Below are positions 51,272 to 59,820 of a DNA stretch of 64,000 nucleotides, in pieces (the first letter of the stretch is position 1; the number at the start of each line of letters is the position of its first letter). Origin of the DNA: an uncultured Candidatus Melainabacteria bacterium (lineage in GTDB: Bacteria; Cyanobacteriota; Vampirovibrionia; Gastranaerophilales; Gastranaerophilaceae); contig CAMUPF010000004.1 of assembly GCA_947090755.1 (NCBI GenBank), forward strand, positions 1 to 64,000. Direction: 5' to 3'. The notes under the pieces were generated by a model. That model made no database searches. It saw nothing but the letters and a program-made list of their open reading frames with translations, and was not told the DNA's origin. The position numbers and the translations under genes are program-made.

Positions 51272-51303
51272 AAAATAAGGGGGCTTTAGCCTCCTTATTT
51301 TTG
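51269..51303 (+). terminator. Terminator of tmRNA
   Basis: AAAAATAAGG, G, GGC - ttta - GCC, T, CCTTATTTTT, a stem of about 13 bp with T run, overlapping the last base(s) of tmRNA. Confidence 0.92.
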
Positions 51304-51440
51304 GAGATAAGAGGTTGTAGAACACTATTGTGGTTCGAGCGCGAGCGAGCTGAGGCTGGAGCCGATTTGTAAGGGTTGAAAACCCGTAACAAATCGCGGA
51401 ATTGCCGTTACAAGCGAGCGAGCAAGACACTCCCGCCATC
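51304..51440 (+). mobile_element. tmRNA 3'-end copy interrupted in the T-loop by a 91 bp structured insert
   Basis: GTGGTTCGA (51330-51338) and CTCCCGCCATCTC (51430-51441) look like the T arm and acceptor 3' strand of tmRNA (which reads GGTTCGACTCCCGCCATCTC), split by about 91 bp. The insert begins GCGCGAG and ends GCAAGAC. A central nested hairpin is GATTTGT/ACAAATC enclosing GGGTT/AACCC (51364-51395). Direct repeats of GCGAGCGAGC lie near both ends. Its length, ends and hairpin position agree with the insert at 29910-30000 after tRNA-Arg. Confidence 0.65.
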
Positions 51441-51464
51441 TCACAAGTTTATAAGAGATATATT

Positions 51465-52274
51465 ATGATTAAATCGGTTAAAGAACTTTCAATTGAATCT
51501 AAAATTTTACGCAGGTTACAGAATAATCCTGTTTGTTTGAAGCTTGTTCATTATCTATTCGCGGATGAAGAACTGCAAGAGTTACAGGATTATGCAAATA
51601 ACGTTTCGATTAAACGTCTGGGGTTTAACGACCACGGGCCGGTTCACATGCGTCAGGTCGCTGGTAACGCTATAAAAATGCTTAATATTTTAAAAGAAGC
51701 AGGCATTAGCACATCACTTGAATGTGAGGGGATTGGCTCATTTGAAGACAGTATGTGCGCGGTGATTATGGCAGGGTTAATGCATGACCTCGGTATGTCT
51801 ATCGGGCGTCAGGGGCATGAAGAAATGTCTGTAATTCTTGCTCAGCCTATAATTGACAGAGCGCTTATGCATATTTTCCCTGAAGATTTGAAAAAACGCG
51901 TGATTATTAAATCACTTACGACGGAATGTATTATCGGCCACATGTCTTCAAGAAAAATCCATTCTATAGAGGCCGGAATAATTTTAATCGCTGACGGCTG
52001 CGATATGACCAAGGGACGTGCGCGTATTCCAATGGCAATAAATACCACTCCGCGTGTCGGGGATATTCATAAATATTCCGCTAATGCAATTAACCGTATC
52101 GGTATCCATCGCGGGGAGAGAAAACCTATTAAGATTAACGTCGAAATGTCCGGTGATGTCGGGTTCTTTCAAGTCGAAGAAGTCCTTTTGACAAAAATTG
52201 ATTCCAGCCCTGCCAAGCAGTATGTTGAACTGTATGCTGGTGTTCAGGGGCAAGAAGCTAAGTGCTATCTGTAG
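51465..52274 (+). CDS. HD-domain phosphohydrolase
   Basis: 269 residues from ATG at 51465 (earlier in-frame starts fall in the tmRNA copy). HD signature MAGLMHDLGMSIGRQGHEEM with additional histidine in IIGHMSSRKIHSIEAGIILI and the second aspartate in IADGCDMTKGRARIPM. Early histidine NDHGPVHMRQVAGNAIKML completes the metal site. Probable nucleotide phosphohydrolase; substrate unknown. The weak AAGAGA before the start is the only ribosome-binding site seen. Confidence 0.85.
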   Translation: MIKSVKELSIESKILRRLQNNPVCLKLVHYLFADEELQELQDYANNVSIKRLGFNDHGPVHMRQVAGNAIKMLNILKEAGISTSLECEGIGSFEDSMCAVIMAGLMHDLGMSIGRQGHEEMSVILAQPIIDRALMHIFPEDLKKRVIIKSLTTECIIGHMSSRKIHSIEAGIILIADGCDMTKGRARIPMAINTTPRVGDIHKYSANAINRIGIHRGERKPIKINVEMSGDVGFFQVEEVLLTKIDSSPAKQYVELYAGVQGQEAKCYL

Positions 52275-52332
52275 AAATTGATTGGAAATTTAATTTACCA
52301 TAAGTTATAATTACAGTAAGAGGTGTAGGACT

Positions 52333-53304
52333 ATGATGAGTAAAAGTTCTGTGAGAAAACTGTATTTATATTGTTATCTGGCACTGGTTTTGGCGGCTAT
52401 AATTCTGGGGATGTCTTTTGTTGCGCAAAAGGCCGGAATGCAGTACGTTGAACCTTTTACTTTCAATACGCTGAGATTTTTTATTGGAAGTCTGTCGTTG
52501 TTAGTTGTTATTGGGATTGGTGAAAAATTTCATATTTTTAGAGGTGAAAAACATTCGACTAAAGAACTTCTAAAAGGCGGTGTTGCCGCCGGTGTCGCGT
52601 TATTTTTCGCGTTTTCGATAAATCAGTACTGTATGCTTGAGGCGCAGGCGGGTAAAGCAGGGTTTATTACGGCGCTTTATATAATTTTTGTTCCGTTATT
52701 TTATACATTTCTCGGAAACCGCTTGAAACTTAACGTTAAAATCGGCGTCGTTCTTGCGCTTGTCGGACTTTATCTTTTATGCGTTAAGGGCGTTTCAGGA
52801 ATTCAGGCATGTGATGTTGGAATCCTGATAAGCGCTGTATTCTTTGCAATACATATTATGATTGTAAGTTTTTATACTAAGAAAGTCTGTGCAATGAAGC
52901 TTTCTTGTTTTCAGTTTTTTGTGGCGGGTTTGCTTTCTATGCCGTTAATGTTTTTAATGGAAAACCCTGCAATAAGTAATATTATCGCAGGGTATCGTCC
53001 GATTTTGTTTATAGGTGTCGTTGTTACGGCTGTTGCTTATACCCTTCAGATTTTTGGCCAGAAGGCTGCAAAGCCTGTTATCGCGACAATGATTTTAAGC
53101 AGTGAGGCCGTTTTTGCGGTTCTGGGCGGTGTGATTATGCTTGGAGAATCACTTAATGCCCGCGAAGTCCTGGGGTGTCTGCTTATGATTGCTGCAATTC
53201 TTATTTCACAGATGTCTGTAAAGCTGTTTCAACATCGCGAACAATTAAGTCCGTTGTCAGGTGATAACGCTCATAGAGTACTTCAAGCGGGACACGGTCG
53301 GTGA
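52333..53304 (+). CDS. DMT/EamA family exporter
   Basis: 323 residues with ten membrane helices. First half: AIILGMSFVAQKAGMQYVEP and PFTFNTLRFFIGSLSLLVV; conserved FITALYIIFVPLFYTFLG; second half: FLMENPAISNIIAGYRPILF and AVFAVLGGVIMLGESLNARE. Closer to the RhaT/YedA-type set than to the transporter at 36688. The last 30 residues are polar (FQHREQLSPLSGDNAHRVLQ) and overlap dxs on the other strand by 104 nt. Confidence 0.88.
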   Translation: MMSKSSVRKLYLYCYLALVLAAIILGMSFVAQKAGMQYVEPFTFNTLRFFIGSLSLLVVIGIGEKFHIFRGEKHSTKELLKGGVAAGVALFFAFSINQYCMLEAQAGKAGFITALYIIFVPLFYTFLGNRLKLNVKIGVVLALVGLYLLCVKGVSGIQACDVGILISAVFFAIHIMIVSFYTKKVCAMKLSCFQFFVAGLLSMPLMFLMENPAISNIIAGYRPILFIGVVVTAVAYTLQIFGQKAAKPVIATMILSSEAVFAVLGGVIMLGESLNAREVLGCLLMIAAILISQMSVKLFQHREQLSPLSGDNAHRVLQAGHGR

Positions 53305-54970
53305 ACTCTTTTTCGCCGCCGAAGTTAATAACTTTTATTCCTGACGGGCCATAGAAGCTTGCCACTTTTTCACCGAAGCCGCCTGAAAGGATTCCGTCTT
53401 CAAGTGTTATTACAAGTTCATGGTCTGTTTTGAGGTTTTCAAGAAGTTCTTTGTCAATGCCGGAAATATAAACTGGATTTATAAGTGTTGCGTTTATACC
53501 AAGACGTGATTTTAAGGCTTCTTTTACCTCTTTTGCTTTTCCTGCGAAGTTGCCCAAACCGAGAATCGCAACTTTTTCACCTTTTTCAAGCACCTTGTAT
53601 TTGTTTATATTTGAATAATCTGTTGTGTCACTGATACCTGACACTTCTAACGGGCCGAATGGAACACGTATTGCAACAGGGTGTTCGGTTTGTTCAAGTG
53701 ACCACTCAAGCATTGCAAGGTATTCTTCCTTGTTGGTCGGCGCAAGGTATACAATGTTTGGAATGTTACTAATGAGTGACATGTCGAATGAGCCAAGGTG
53801 GGTTGCGTCAGCACCTGAGAGTCCGCCCCAATATACGAGCATTGTCAGAGGTGAGTTGTTTAGCGCTAAGTCTTGTGAAAGCTGGTCATAAGTACGTTGT
53901 ACAAATGACGTCATTATTGCTAAGATTGGTTTAGCACCTTGACTTGCAAGTGCTGATGAAAATGCGACTGCGTGTTCTTCTGCGATACCAGTATCAACAT
54001 ATTGTTTGCCCAATTTTGCCCTGAACTCAGGTGTGAATCCGTGAACCCCTGGTGTCGCAGGGTTTATGACAATTACGTTTTTGTCTTTTGCTGCTTTATC
54101 AAGAATAAATTTTGTTGTGATTGAATTGTAATCCTCAATTTCATTCGCCGGTGAGTAATTGCATTTATCATCAAGTGTTCCTGGCAAAATCCAGTGGAAT
54201 GCTTCTTTGTTTGCCTCTGCAACCGCGCAGCCGTGACCTTTTACAGTTCTTAAGTGTACAACGACAGGATGGTCTGTATCTTTTACTTTTTCAAGCGTTT
54301 CGATAACTTTTTCGATGTTGTTTCCGTCATTAATATAATGATATTCAAATCCCATTGTTGTGAAGAAGTTATTTTCAGCTTTGCCATTTGTGTCACGCAA
54401 GAGTGACAGATTTGCATAAATTCCGCCCTGATTTTCGGCGATTGACATATTGTTATCATTTACGATTATAATCAGGTTGCTTCCCAGTACTGCAGCGTTA
54501 TTCAACCCTTCAAGCGCTTCGCCGCCGGTAAGCGAACCGTCACCGATGAGTGCGATTACGTTGTATTTTTCATCGCGTAAATCCCTTGCTTTGGCAACGC
54601 CGCAGGCCAAACTTAGAGATGTTGAAGTGTGACCGACTTTGAATAAGTCGTGCGGACTTTCCTCCGGTGCAGTGTAGCCGGTATAGGTAAGATATTTTTC
54701 AGGGTTTAAGAAGCCTTCTTTTCTTCCTGTAAGGATTTTGTGCGGGTAGCACTGGTGTGAAACGTCAAATACGATTTTGTCTACAGGTGAATTGAAAACA
54801 TAATGCATTGCTATTGTAGCCTCAATTATACCCAAGTTAGGGCCGAAGTGGCCGCCTGTAGTATTAACTTTTTTTATAATTACATCACGCATTTCGTCTG
54901 CTAGTGTGTTAAGTTCATCTGATGATAATTGTTTTAAATCATCAGGTGTGTTTACTTTGTCTAATATCAT
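53201..54970 (-). CDS. dxs: 1-deoxy-D-xylulose-5-phosphate synthase, short variant
   Basis: 589 residues from ATG at 54970, which has AGGAGAAAG just upstream; shorter than the usual about 620-640. TPP motif GDGSLTGGEALEGLNNA and NDNNMSIAENQGG; second domain with TGIAEEHAVAFSSALA; transketolase C-domain with GGFGEKVASFYG. The N-terminal signature reads TTGGHFGPNLGIIEATIAMH and VFDVSHQCYPHKILTGR, the variant form found in some Firmicutes and Bacteroidetes rather than GHLASNLG. It feeds the MEP isoprenoid path. Start overlaps the sulP stop by 4 nt. Confidence 0.9.
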   Translation of the reverse strand: MILDKVNTPDDLKQLSSDELNTLADEMRDVIIKKVNTTGGHFGPNLGIIEATIAMHYVFNSPVDKIVFDVSHQCYPHKILTGRKEGFLNPEKYLTYTGYTAPEESPHDLFKVGHTSTSLSLACGVAKARDLRDEKYNVIALIGDGSLTGGEALEGLNNAAVLGSNLIIIVNDNNMSIAENQGGIYANLSLLRDTNGKAENNFFTTMGFEYHYINDGNNIEKVIETLEKVKDTDHPVVVHLRTVKGHGCAVAEANKEAFHWILPGTLDDKCNYSPANEIEDYNSITTKFILDKAAKDKNVIVINPATPGVHGFTPEFRAKLGKQYVDTGIAEEHAVAFSSALASQGAKPILAIMTSFVQRTYDQLSQDLALNNSPLTMLVYWGGLSGADATHLGSFDMSLISNIPNIVYLAPTNKEEYLAMLEWSLEQTEHPVAIRVPFGPLEVSGISDTTDYSNINKYKVLEKGEKVAILGLGNFAGKAKEVKEALKSRLGINATLINPVYISGIDKELLENLKTDHELVITLEDGILSGGFGEKVASFYGPSGIKVINFGGEKEFTDRVPLEVLYERYHLTTDLIVRDVETALQTSVK

Positions 54971-56571
54971 AACTTTCTCCTTTTTAAACATCTTTTTGCA
55001 AATCTAATAGCTCTGGCTTCGTCAAAGAAAATGTGGTGTTTGCCGACTTGTTCTATAATTCCGTGGCTTTCCAACTGGTTATATAAATCCGGACTGTGCA
55101 ATATAAGAATAGTTCGGATTTTCTGTGAATTCAGGCGGACAATAATATCTTCCAGCGCGAATATTGCTGAAATATCCATTAAATCTTCTGATGAGTAGTT
55201 AAGAATCAGGTATTTGGTACCCAGCAGTTCGTCAAATTGTGATATAAGTTGGGTTGCAGAACCGAAAAAGAACTGGCCTTCAATATGAACAACCCGAATT
55301 TTATGTTCGAAATCCTGTTCAACCTGTTTCTCAATATCAATAATACTATTATCAGAAATATTTTTTTCGACAAGTTTTGTTTTGTCTGCGATTCGTTTTG
55401 CATAAAGTAGTGCGGCAAAGACGATTCCTGCACCTACTGCTACTATTAGATTATAAAACACAGTCAGAAAAAACACAAGAAACAGAACGTATAAATCGTC
55501 TTTCGGCGCGAATTTAATAACTTTTAACAGTTTAACATCAATAATATCAAAGCCGATTTTTATGAGAATTCCGGCAAGAACTGCTAGCGGGATTTGCGCG
55601 ACAAATGGTGAAAATTTAAAAACCAGTACTGCAAGGATTAGAGGCATAATCAATACCGTAAGTCTTGTCGTTGCACCGGCGTTAATCGCGGCAACGGTAC
55701 GCATTGTCGCCGCAGTACCCGAAAGCGAGCCGGTTAGTGCACAAAAAATATTACCGATTCCCTGTGCAAAAAGAAGTCGTTTGCTTGAGGTTTTGGTTTT
55801 TAAAAGTGAATCTGCCACAAGGCCGGTAAGTAAACTTTCTACGCATAGTACGATAGCGAGAGTTATTGCGTAATGAGCATAAGTTATTATTGCGTGAATA
55901 TTTGACTGCGGAATATGGATTTGCGGAAGTGTGATTGAAATTTCGGAAATTCGTGTGAGATTCAAGCCCATTTTTATAGAAATGCAGGTGCAGATTACAA
56001 GCGCCAGCACCTGTGACGGTATTATTTTATTGAGTTTTTTCGGAATTGCAAAAACGATTAGAAGCGTAATTAAACCGATGAAAAGTGAATCATGATTTAG
56101 ATGTGTGAGGTTTGTTATGAAGTAATGCAGGCTTTCAATGGTATTTGGTTTTGCGCTGAGTCCGAAAAGAGGGTTTAACTGCATTATTATCAAAATTACC
56201 CCGATTCCGTTCATAAACCCTGAAATTACCGGATACGGCATATATTTAATAATATGTGGAAAAGAAGTTAGGGCTAAGACGGTTTGTAAAATTCCGGCCA
56301 TTGCAAGGATTAGGATTACTGCGGAGATATCACCCTGCAGCGCGTGCATAATTGAAGCTATAACAATTGTGACGGGGCCTGTTATACCGGAGATAAACGG
56401 AACTTTCGGTCCTAAAATTGCAGTTATCAAACAAAGAATAATTGCACCCCAGATTCCGGCGCTTGCGCCTAAACCTGTTACGACTCCGAATGCTAGTAGT
56501 TGCGGCAGTGCTACAATTGCCGCACTCAGCGCGCCGAACGTATCGCCAATAAGAATTTTTAGTTTTAGCAT
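54967..56571 (-). CDS. SulP family anion transporter with STAS domain
   Basis: 534 residues from ATG at 56571; the longer frame to 56679 would overlap ilvD. About 10-12 membrane helices from GDTFGALSAAIVALPQLLAF; SulP signatures GVVTGLGASAGIWGAIILC and ALTGSLSGTAATMRTVAAIN. C-terminal STAS domain at about 420-525 (RVVHIEGQFFFGSATQLISQ, MDISAIFALEDIIVRLNSQK). Transports sulfate, bicarbonate or a dicarboxylate. Co-transcribed with dxs by overlap. Confidence 0.88.
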   Translation of the reverse strand: MLKLKILIGDTFGALSAAIVALPQLLAFGVVTGLGASAGIWGAIILCLITAILGPKVPFISGITGPVTIVIASIMHALQGDISAVILILAMAGILQTVLALTSFPHIIKYMPYPVISGFMNGIGVILIIMQLNPLFGLSAKPNTIESLHYFITNLTHLNHDSLFIGLITLLIVFAIPKKLNKIIPSQVLALVICTCISIKMGLNLTRISEISITLPQIHIPQSNIHAIITYAHYAITLAIVLCVESLLTGLVADSLLKTKTSSKRLLFAQGIGNIFCALTGSLSGTAATMRTVAAINAGATTRLTVLIMPLILAVLVFKFSPFVAQIPLAVLAGILIKIGFDIIDVKLLKVIKFAPKDDLYVLFLVFFLTVFYNLIVAVGAGIVFAALLYAKRIADKTKLVEKNISDNSIIDIEKQVEQDFEHKIRVVHIEGQFFFGSATQLISQFDELLGTKYLILNYSSEDLMDISAIFALEDIIVRLNSQKIRTILILHSPDLYNQLESHGIIEQVGKHHIFFDEARAIRFAKRCLKRRKL

Positions 56572-56599
56572 AAAGTTATGATAACATAAATCGTTGTTT

Positions 56600-56628
56600 T
56601 TGACAAAATTAAGCGATTGGAATAAAAT
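56600..56628 (+). promoter_or_regulatory. Consensus promoter giving a leaderless ilvD transcript
   Basis: TTGACA (56600-56605), 17 nt spacer, TAAAAT (56623-56628). The ilvD ATG at 56635 begins 6 nt after the -10 box, where transcription would start. Confidence 0.75.
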
Positions 56629-56634
56629 CAGGGT

Positions 56635-58293
56635 ATGAGAAGTGACAGTATTAAAGAAGGTATAGCAAGAGCGCCGCACCGCGGGTTACTAATGGCCGCA
56701 GGGGTCAGCAAGGAAAACATGAAGGCGCCGTTTATCGGTATTGCAAGTTCGTTTTCGGATCTTGTTCCGGGGCATATCGGAATGCGTGATTTAGAACGTC
56801 AGATTGAAAAAGGTATTCACTCTGCCGGCGGGCAGGCTTTTATCTTCGGGGTTCCGGCTGTTTGTGACGGAATCGCTATGGGGCATTCCGGCATGAGATA
56901 TTCTTTGCCGTCACGCGATTTGATTGCTGATTGCGTTGAAACTGTTGCCGAAGGTCATCAGCTTGACGGCCTTGTTTTGCTTTCTAACTGTGACAAAATT
57001 ACTCCCGCAATGTTGATTGCCGCAATACGTTTGAATATTCCGACAATTATAGTTACAGCAGGCCCTATGCTTGATGGTGAAAGCAAATGTGAAAAACTTA
57101 CTATGATAAAAGGTGCGTTTGAGGCTGTCGGAAAGTTTCGTGCGGGAATGATTGATGAAAAAAGGTTTGAAGAATTAATTGAGCATTCCTGCCCGTCTGC
57201 GGGTTCCTGTCAGGGGCTTTATACCGCAAACACAATGGCGTGTTTGACAGAAGTCATAGGCATGAGTCTTCCGTTTTGCGCAACTTCTGCGGCGGTTTCT
57301 TCACAAAAACGCAGAATCGCGTTTGAAAGCGGTATGGCCGTAGTAGAATTAGTTAAAAACAATCTTACTCCCGATAAAATTATTACAAAGAAATCTTTGC
57401 GCAACGCGATTATCACGGATTTAGCGCTTGGCGGGTCGACAAATTCGTTCCTGCATATTCTGGCAGTTGCTAACGCCGGCGGAATTGATATTACGCTAAA
57501 GGATTTTGAAGATTTGAGTGATAAAATCAGGCAAATTGTAAAATTAGACCCTTCATCAAGTTTTACGATGACTGATTTACACAATTCCGGCGGAATCCCT
57601 GCCATTTTAAGAACGCTTTTTGAGGGGGCTGTCGGCCTTGAAGATACTCCGGCAGTTTCCGGCATGATGCTATCCGAAATCGCGAAAGAAGCGTATGTTA
57701 ACACCGAATTAATCCATCCTTGCTCAGAACCGATTACGAAGGAAGCGGGGTTGGGCGTGCTTTATGGAAATATTGCACATGGCGGCGCTGTAACAAAGAT
57801 ATCAGGAATTGATGAAAGCTGTTACGAGTTTGAGGGCGTTGCAAACCCGTTTGACAGCGAAGAAGACGCTATGTATGCCTTAGAAAATAATCTGGTTAAA
57901 GCAGGCGACGTTATAATTATCCGCTATGAAGGCCCCAAAGGCGGCCCCGGAATGCGTGAAATGCTTGCTCCAACCTCGCTTCTTGTCGGCAAAGGCTTAG
58001 GTACAAGTTGTGCGCTTATTACTGATGGTCGTTTTTCAGGGGCAACACGCGGCGTTTGTATAGGCCATGTTTGTCCGGAAGCCGCGGATGGCGGTGTTAT
58101 AGCGTTAATACAAAAAGGCGACAGAATTAAAATTGATATTAATAAACGCACGGTTGATGTACTTGTTGACGACGCAACCCTTGAGGCTCGTCGTAAAAAT
58201 TGGGTCGCGCCGAAGCGTGAAAATCTTTCTAAATATCTTCAGCGTTATGCTAAAAATGTTGAAGATGCCTCTCATGGCGCGGTGATTTTATAA
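56635..58293 (+). CDS. ilvD: Dihydroxy-acid dehydratase
   Basis: 552 residues. Makes 2-keto acids for valine, isoleucine and CoA synthesis, with an Fe-S cluster. Motifs: [20 protein letters not shown] (cluster cysteine), [52 protein letters not shown] and [20 protein letters not shown]. No ribosome-binding site precedes the start; see the leaderless promoter. Immediately followed by a YkgJ-type gene in overlap. Confidence 0.96.
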   Translation: MRSDSIKEGIARAPHRGLLMAAGVSKENMKAPFIGIASSFSDLVPGHIGMRDLERQIEKGIHSAGGQAFIFGVPAVCDGIAMGHSGMRYSLPSRDLIADCVETVAEGHQLDGLVLLSNCDKITPAMLIAAIRLNIPTIIVTAGPMLDGESKCEKLTMIKGAFEAVGKFRAGMIDEKRFEELIEHSCPSAGSCQGLYTANTMACLTEVIGMSLPFCATSAAVSSQKRRIAFESGMAVVELVKNNLTPDKIITKKSLRNAIITDLALGGSTNSFLHILAVANAGGIDITLKDFEDLSDKIRQIVKLDPSSSFTMTDLHNSGGIPAILRTLFEGAVGLEDTPAVSGMMLSEIAKEAYVNTELIHPCSEPITKEAGLGVLYGNIAHGGAVTKISGIDESCYEFEGVANPFDSEEDAMYALENNLVKAGDVIIIRYEGPKGGPGMREMLAPTSLLVGKGLGTSCALITDGRFSGATRGVCIGHVCPEAADGGVIALIQKGDRIKIDINKRTVDVLVDDATLEARRKNWVAPKRENLSKYLQRYAKNVEDASHGAVIL

Positions 58294-58802
58294 TGTACGT
58301 ACAGTTTTTGAAAGAGTTTGATGCTAAACTTGCCGCTTATTTTAAACGTGATTCTGCAGCGATTAAGTGTCAAAAAGGCTGTTCGTTATGTTGTGAAAAT
58401 GGCGACTATCCGCTTTCCTATCTTGAAATGTCATATCTAATGCAAGGTTTTGCGTGTCTTGATAAAGAAAAACATGATTGTGTGCGTGAAAATATAATAA
58501 AAATTAAGGCGCAAAGAGAAACTTTAAAGGCTTACCCCTGTCCGTTTTTGCTTGACGGCTCGTGTTCTGTCTATCAATATCGCCCTTTAACCTGCCGTGT
58601 TCACGGTTTAGCCTATATGCGCTCCGACGGGATTGTAAAACTTCCTGAATGTGCGCGGTGCGGTTTGAATTATGCCCAAAATTTTGACGGTGAAACAGTA
58701 AACTTTGAACCGGTCAAAGAAGATTTAAACCTTGATAAAATCTTTGCGTCACGGCCGCATTTAGATTTTGGTCCGATAAAGTCAATGATTGATTTTTTTT
58801 AG
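58293..58802 (+). CDS. YkgJ-family cysteine cluster protein
   Basis: 169 residues. Zinc- or iron-binding cysteines: CQKGCSLCCENGDYPLS, YPCPFLLDGSCSVYQYRPLTCRVHG and CARCGLNYAQNF, the CxxxCxxCC ... CPFL ... C..Y..RP..CR pattern of UPF0153. Function unknown; thought to bind a metal cluster. Its ATG overlaps the ilvD stop (TAATG), implying coupled translation. Confidence 0.92.
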   Translation: MYVQFLKEFDAKLAAYFKRDSAAIKCQKGCSLCCENGDYPLSYLEMSYLMQGFACLDKEKHDCVRENIIKIKAQRETLKAYPCPFLLDGSCSVYQYRPLTCRVHGLAYMRSDGIVKLPECARCGLNYAQNFDGETVNFEPVKEDLNLDKIFASRPHLDFGPIKSMIDFF

Positions 58803-59492
58803 TTTTGCCATTGCAAGGTTAACGTAAAAATTGTTATCAAAATTAAGACCGTCAAGATTGTATCCGGCAGGAAGTTTTGAAAGCAGACGGGCGGTTTTTT
58901 CGCGAATTGTGTATTCTTCAATTTTTGAGGTTCGTTGCAACAGAGAAAACAGCTCGGAGGCCGCAAGATTTTTGAAAATCCCAAGAACCTCAAGGTACCA
59001 GTAAAGTTTGAAAATCTCTTTATTAGTCACATATTTGCGGTCTTTATAGTCAAAATTTTCTATCTTTTCTGTGACTGTAAGGGCATTGGCTATTACTTTT
59101 CGGGTAAAATATTCACAGAATTCGGCATTGCCGGTCAGTGATTCCAGTGCGTAAATTACGTTGCGGCAAATGTTGCCGTTTATGTCGATTATAGAGTCGA
59201 GGAAAATATTATAAAAATCTCCGCGCAGGAAAAGTTCCGGCGTTTGCGCTATAAATGTGCGGAGTTTAAACGAAACTGTTTCACGAACTTTGCCGTCGAT
59301 ACCGGTCAAATTATTCATAAGAATTTCGGCTTCATCAGAGTTCCGGCAGCTTTCAAGCCGGACGCAGGCAAGCTGTTTTTCTGCAATAGTGCCGGATTTC
59401 AGGCTCGCATAAAGTTCTTCGTGTGTAAGTTCCTTTTCGAAAAATTTACAGCATTCGTCAAAATTTGAAATGTTTTCTTCCGTGTAATTCAT
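58782..59492 (-). CDS. HEAT-repeat-like helical protein
   Basis: 236 residues, all helical. Repeats resembling HEAT units: IAEKQLACVRLESCRNSDEA, KVRETVSFKLRTFIAQTPEL, ICRNVIYALESLTGNAEFCE and IREKTARLLSKLPAG. No signal or membrane segment. A protein-binding role is likely. Tail-to-tail overlap with the YkgJ gene is 21 nt. Confidence 0.75.
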   Translation of the reverse strand: MNYTEENISNFDECCKFFEKELTHEELYASLKSGTIAEKQLACVRLESCRNSDEAEILMNNLTGIDGKVRETVSFKLRTFIAQTPELFLRGDFYNIFLDSIIDINGNICRNVIYALESLTGNAEFCEYFTRKVIANALTVTEKIENFDYKDRKYVTNKEIFKLYWYLEVLGIFKNLAASELFSLLQRTSKIEEYTIREKTARLLSKLPAGYNLDGLNFDNNFYVNLAMAKLKKINH

Positions 59493-59569
59493 CCTAATCT
59501 AAAATATACCATAAATATTAATGTTTTTGAAAATGTCGGTTTCATAATAATGGTATGTGAGGTGATATT

Positions 59570-59728
59570 ATGGTTAAATGTTTAAAAAGTATTAAAAATT
59601 TTGTAATTGACATGTTTACTCAGGATGAGAATGTAGGTTTGAAATCTCTTGAAAAAGTAAAAATTTCTCCGGAATTTACTTCTGTTAAAAAGAATGAAGA
59701 CTATAAACTCTCTGATATAATGAAATAA
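59570..59728 (+). CDS. Small protein of 52 residues, unknown
   Basis: ATG at 59570 with GAGGTGA about 6 nt upstream gives MVKCLKSIKNFVIDMFTQDE and continues to TAA at 59726-59728. It is basic with an amphipathic N-terminus and no membrane segment. An inverted repeat TGTAACA/TGTTACA follows the stop. It is too short for a reliable family call. Confidence 0.55.
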   Translation: MVKCLKSIKNFVIDMFTQDENVGLKSLEKVKISPEFTSVKKNEDYKLSDIMK

Positions 59729-59820
59729 TGTAACAATTTAGCCTGAAAATGTTACATACTGGCAAATTAGGGGCTTTAGGGGTTATATTAATATAGTGTG
59801 AAAAGGAGTAGAATAGCTGA

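Noticed and set aside
51402-51464. N-terminal extension of the HD protein
   Set aside because: The extra 21 codons read through the interrupted tmRNA copy; the ATG at 51465 is the sensible start.
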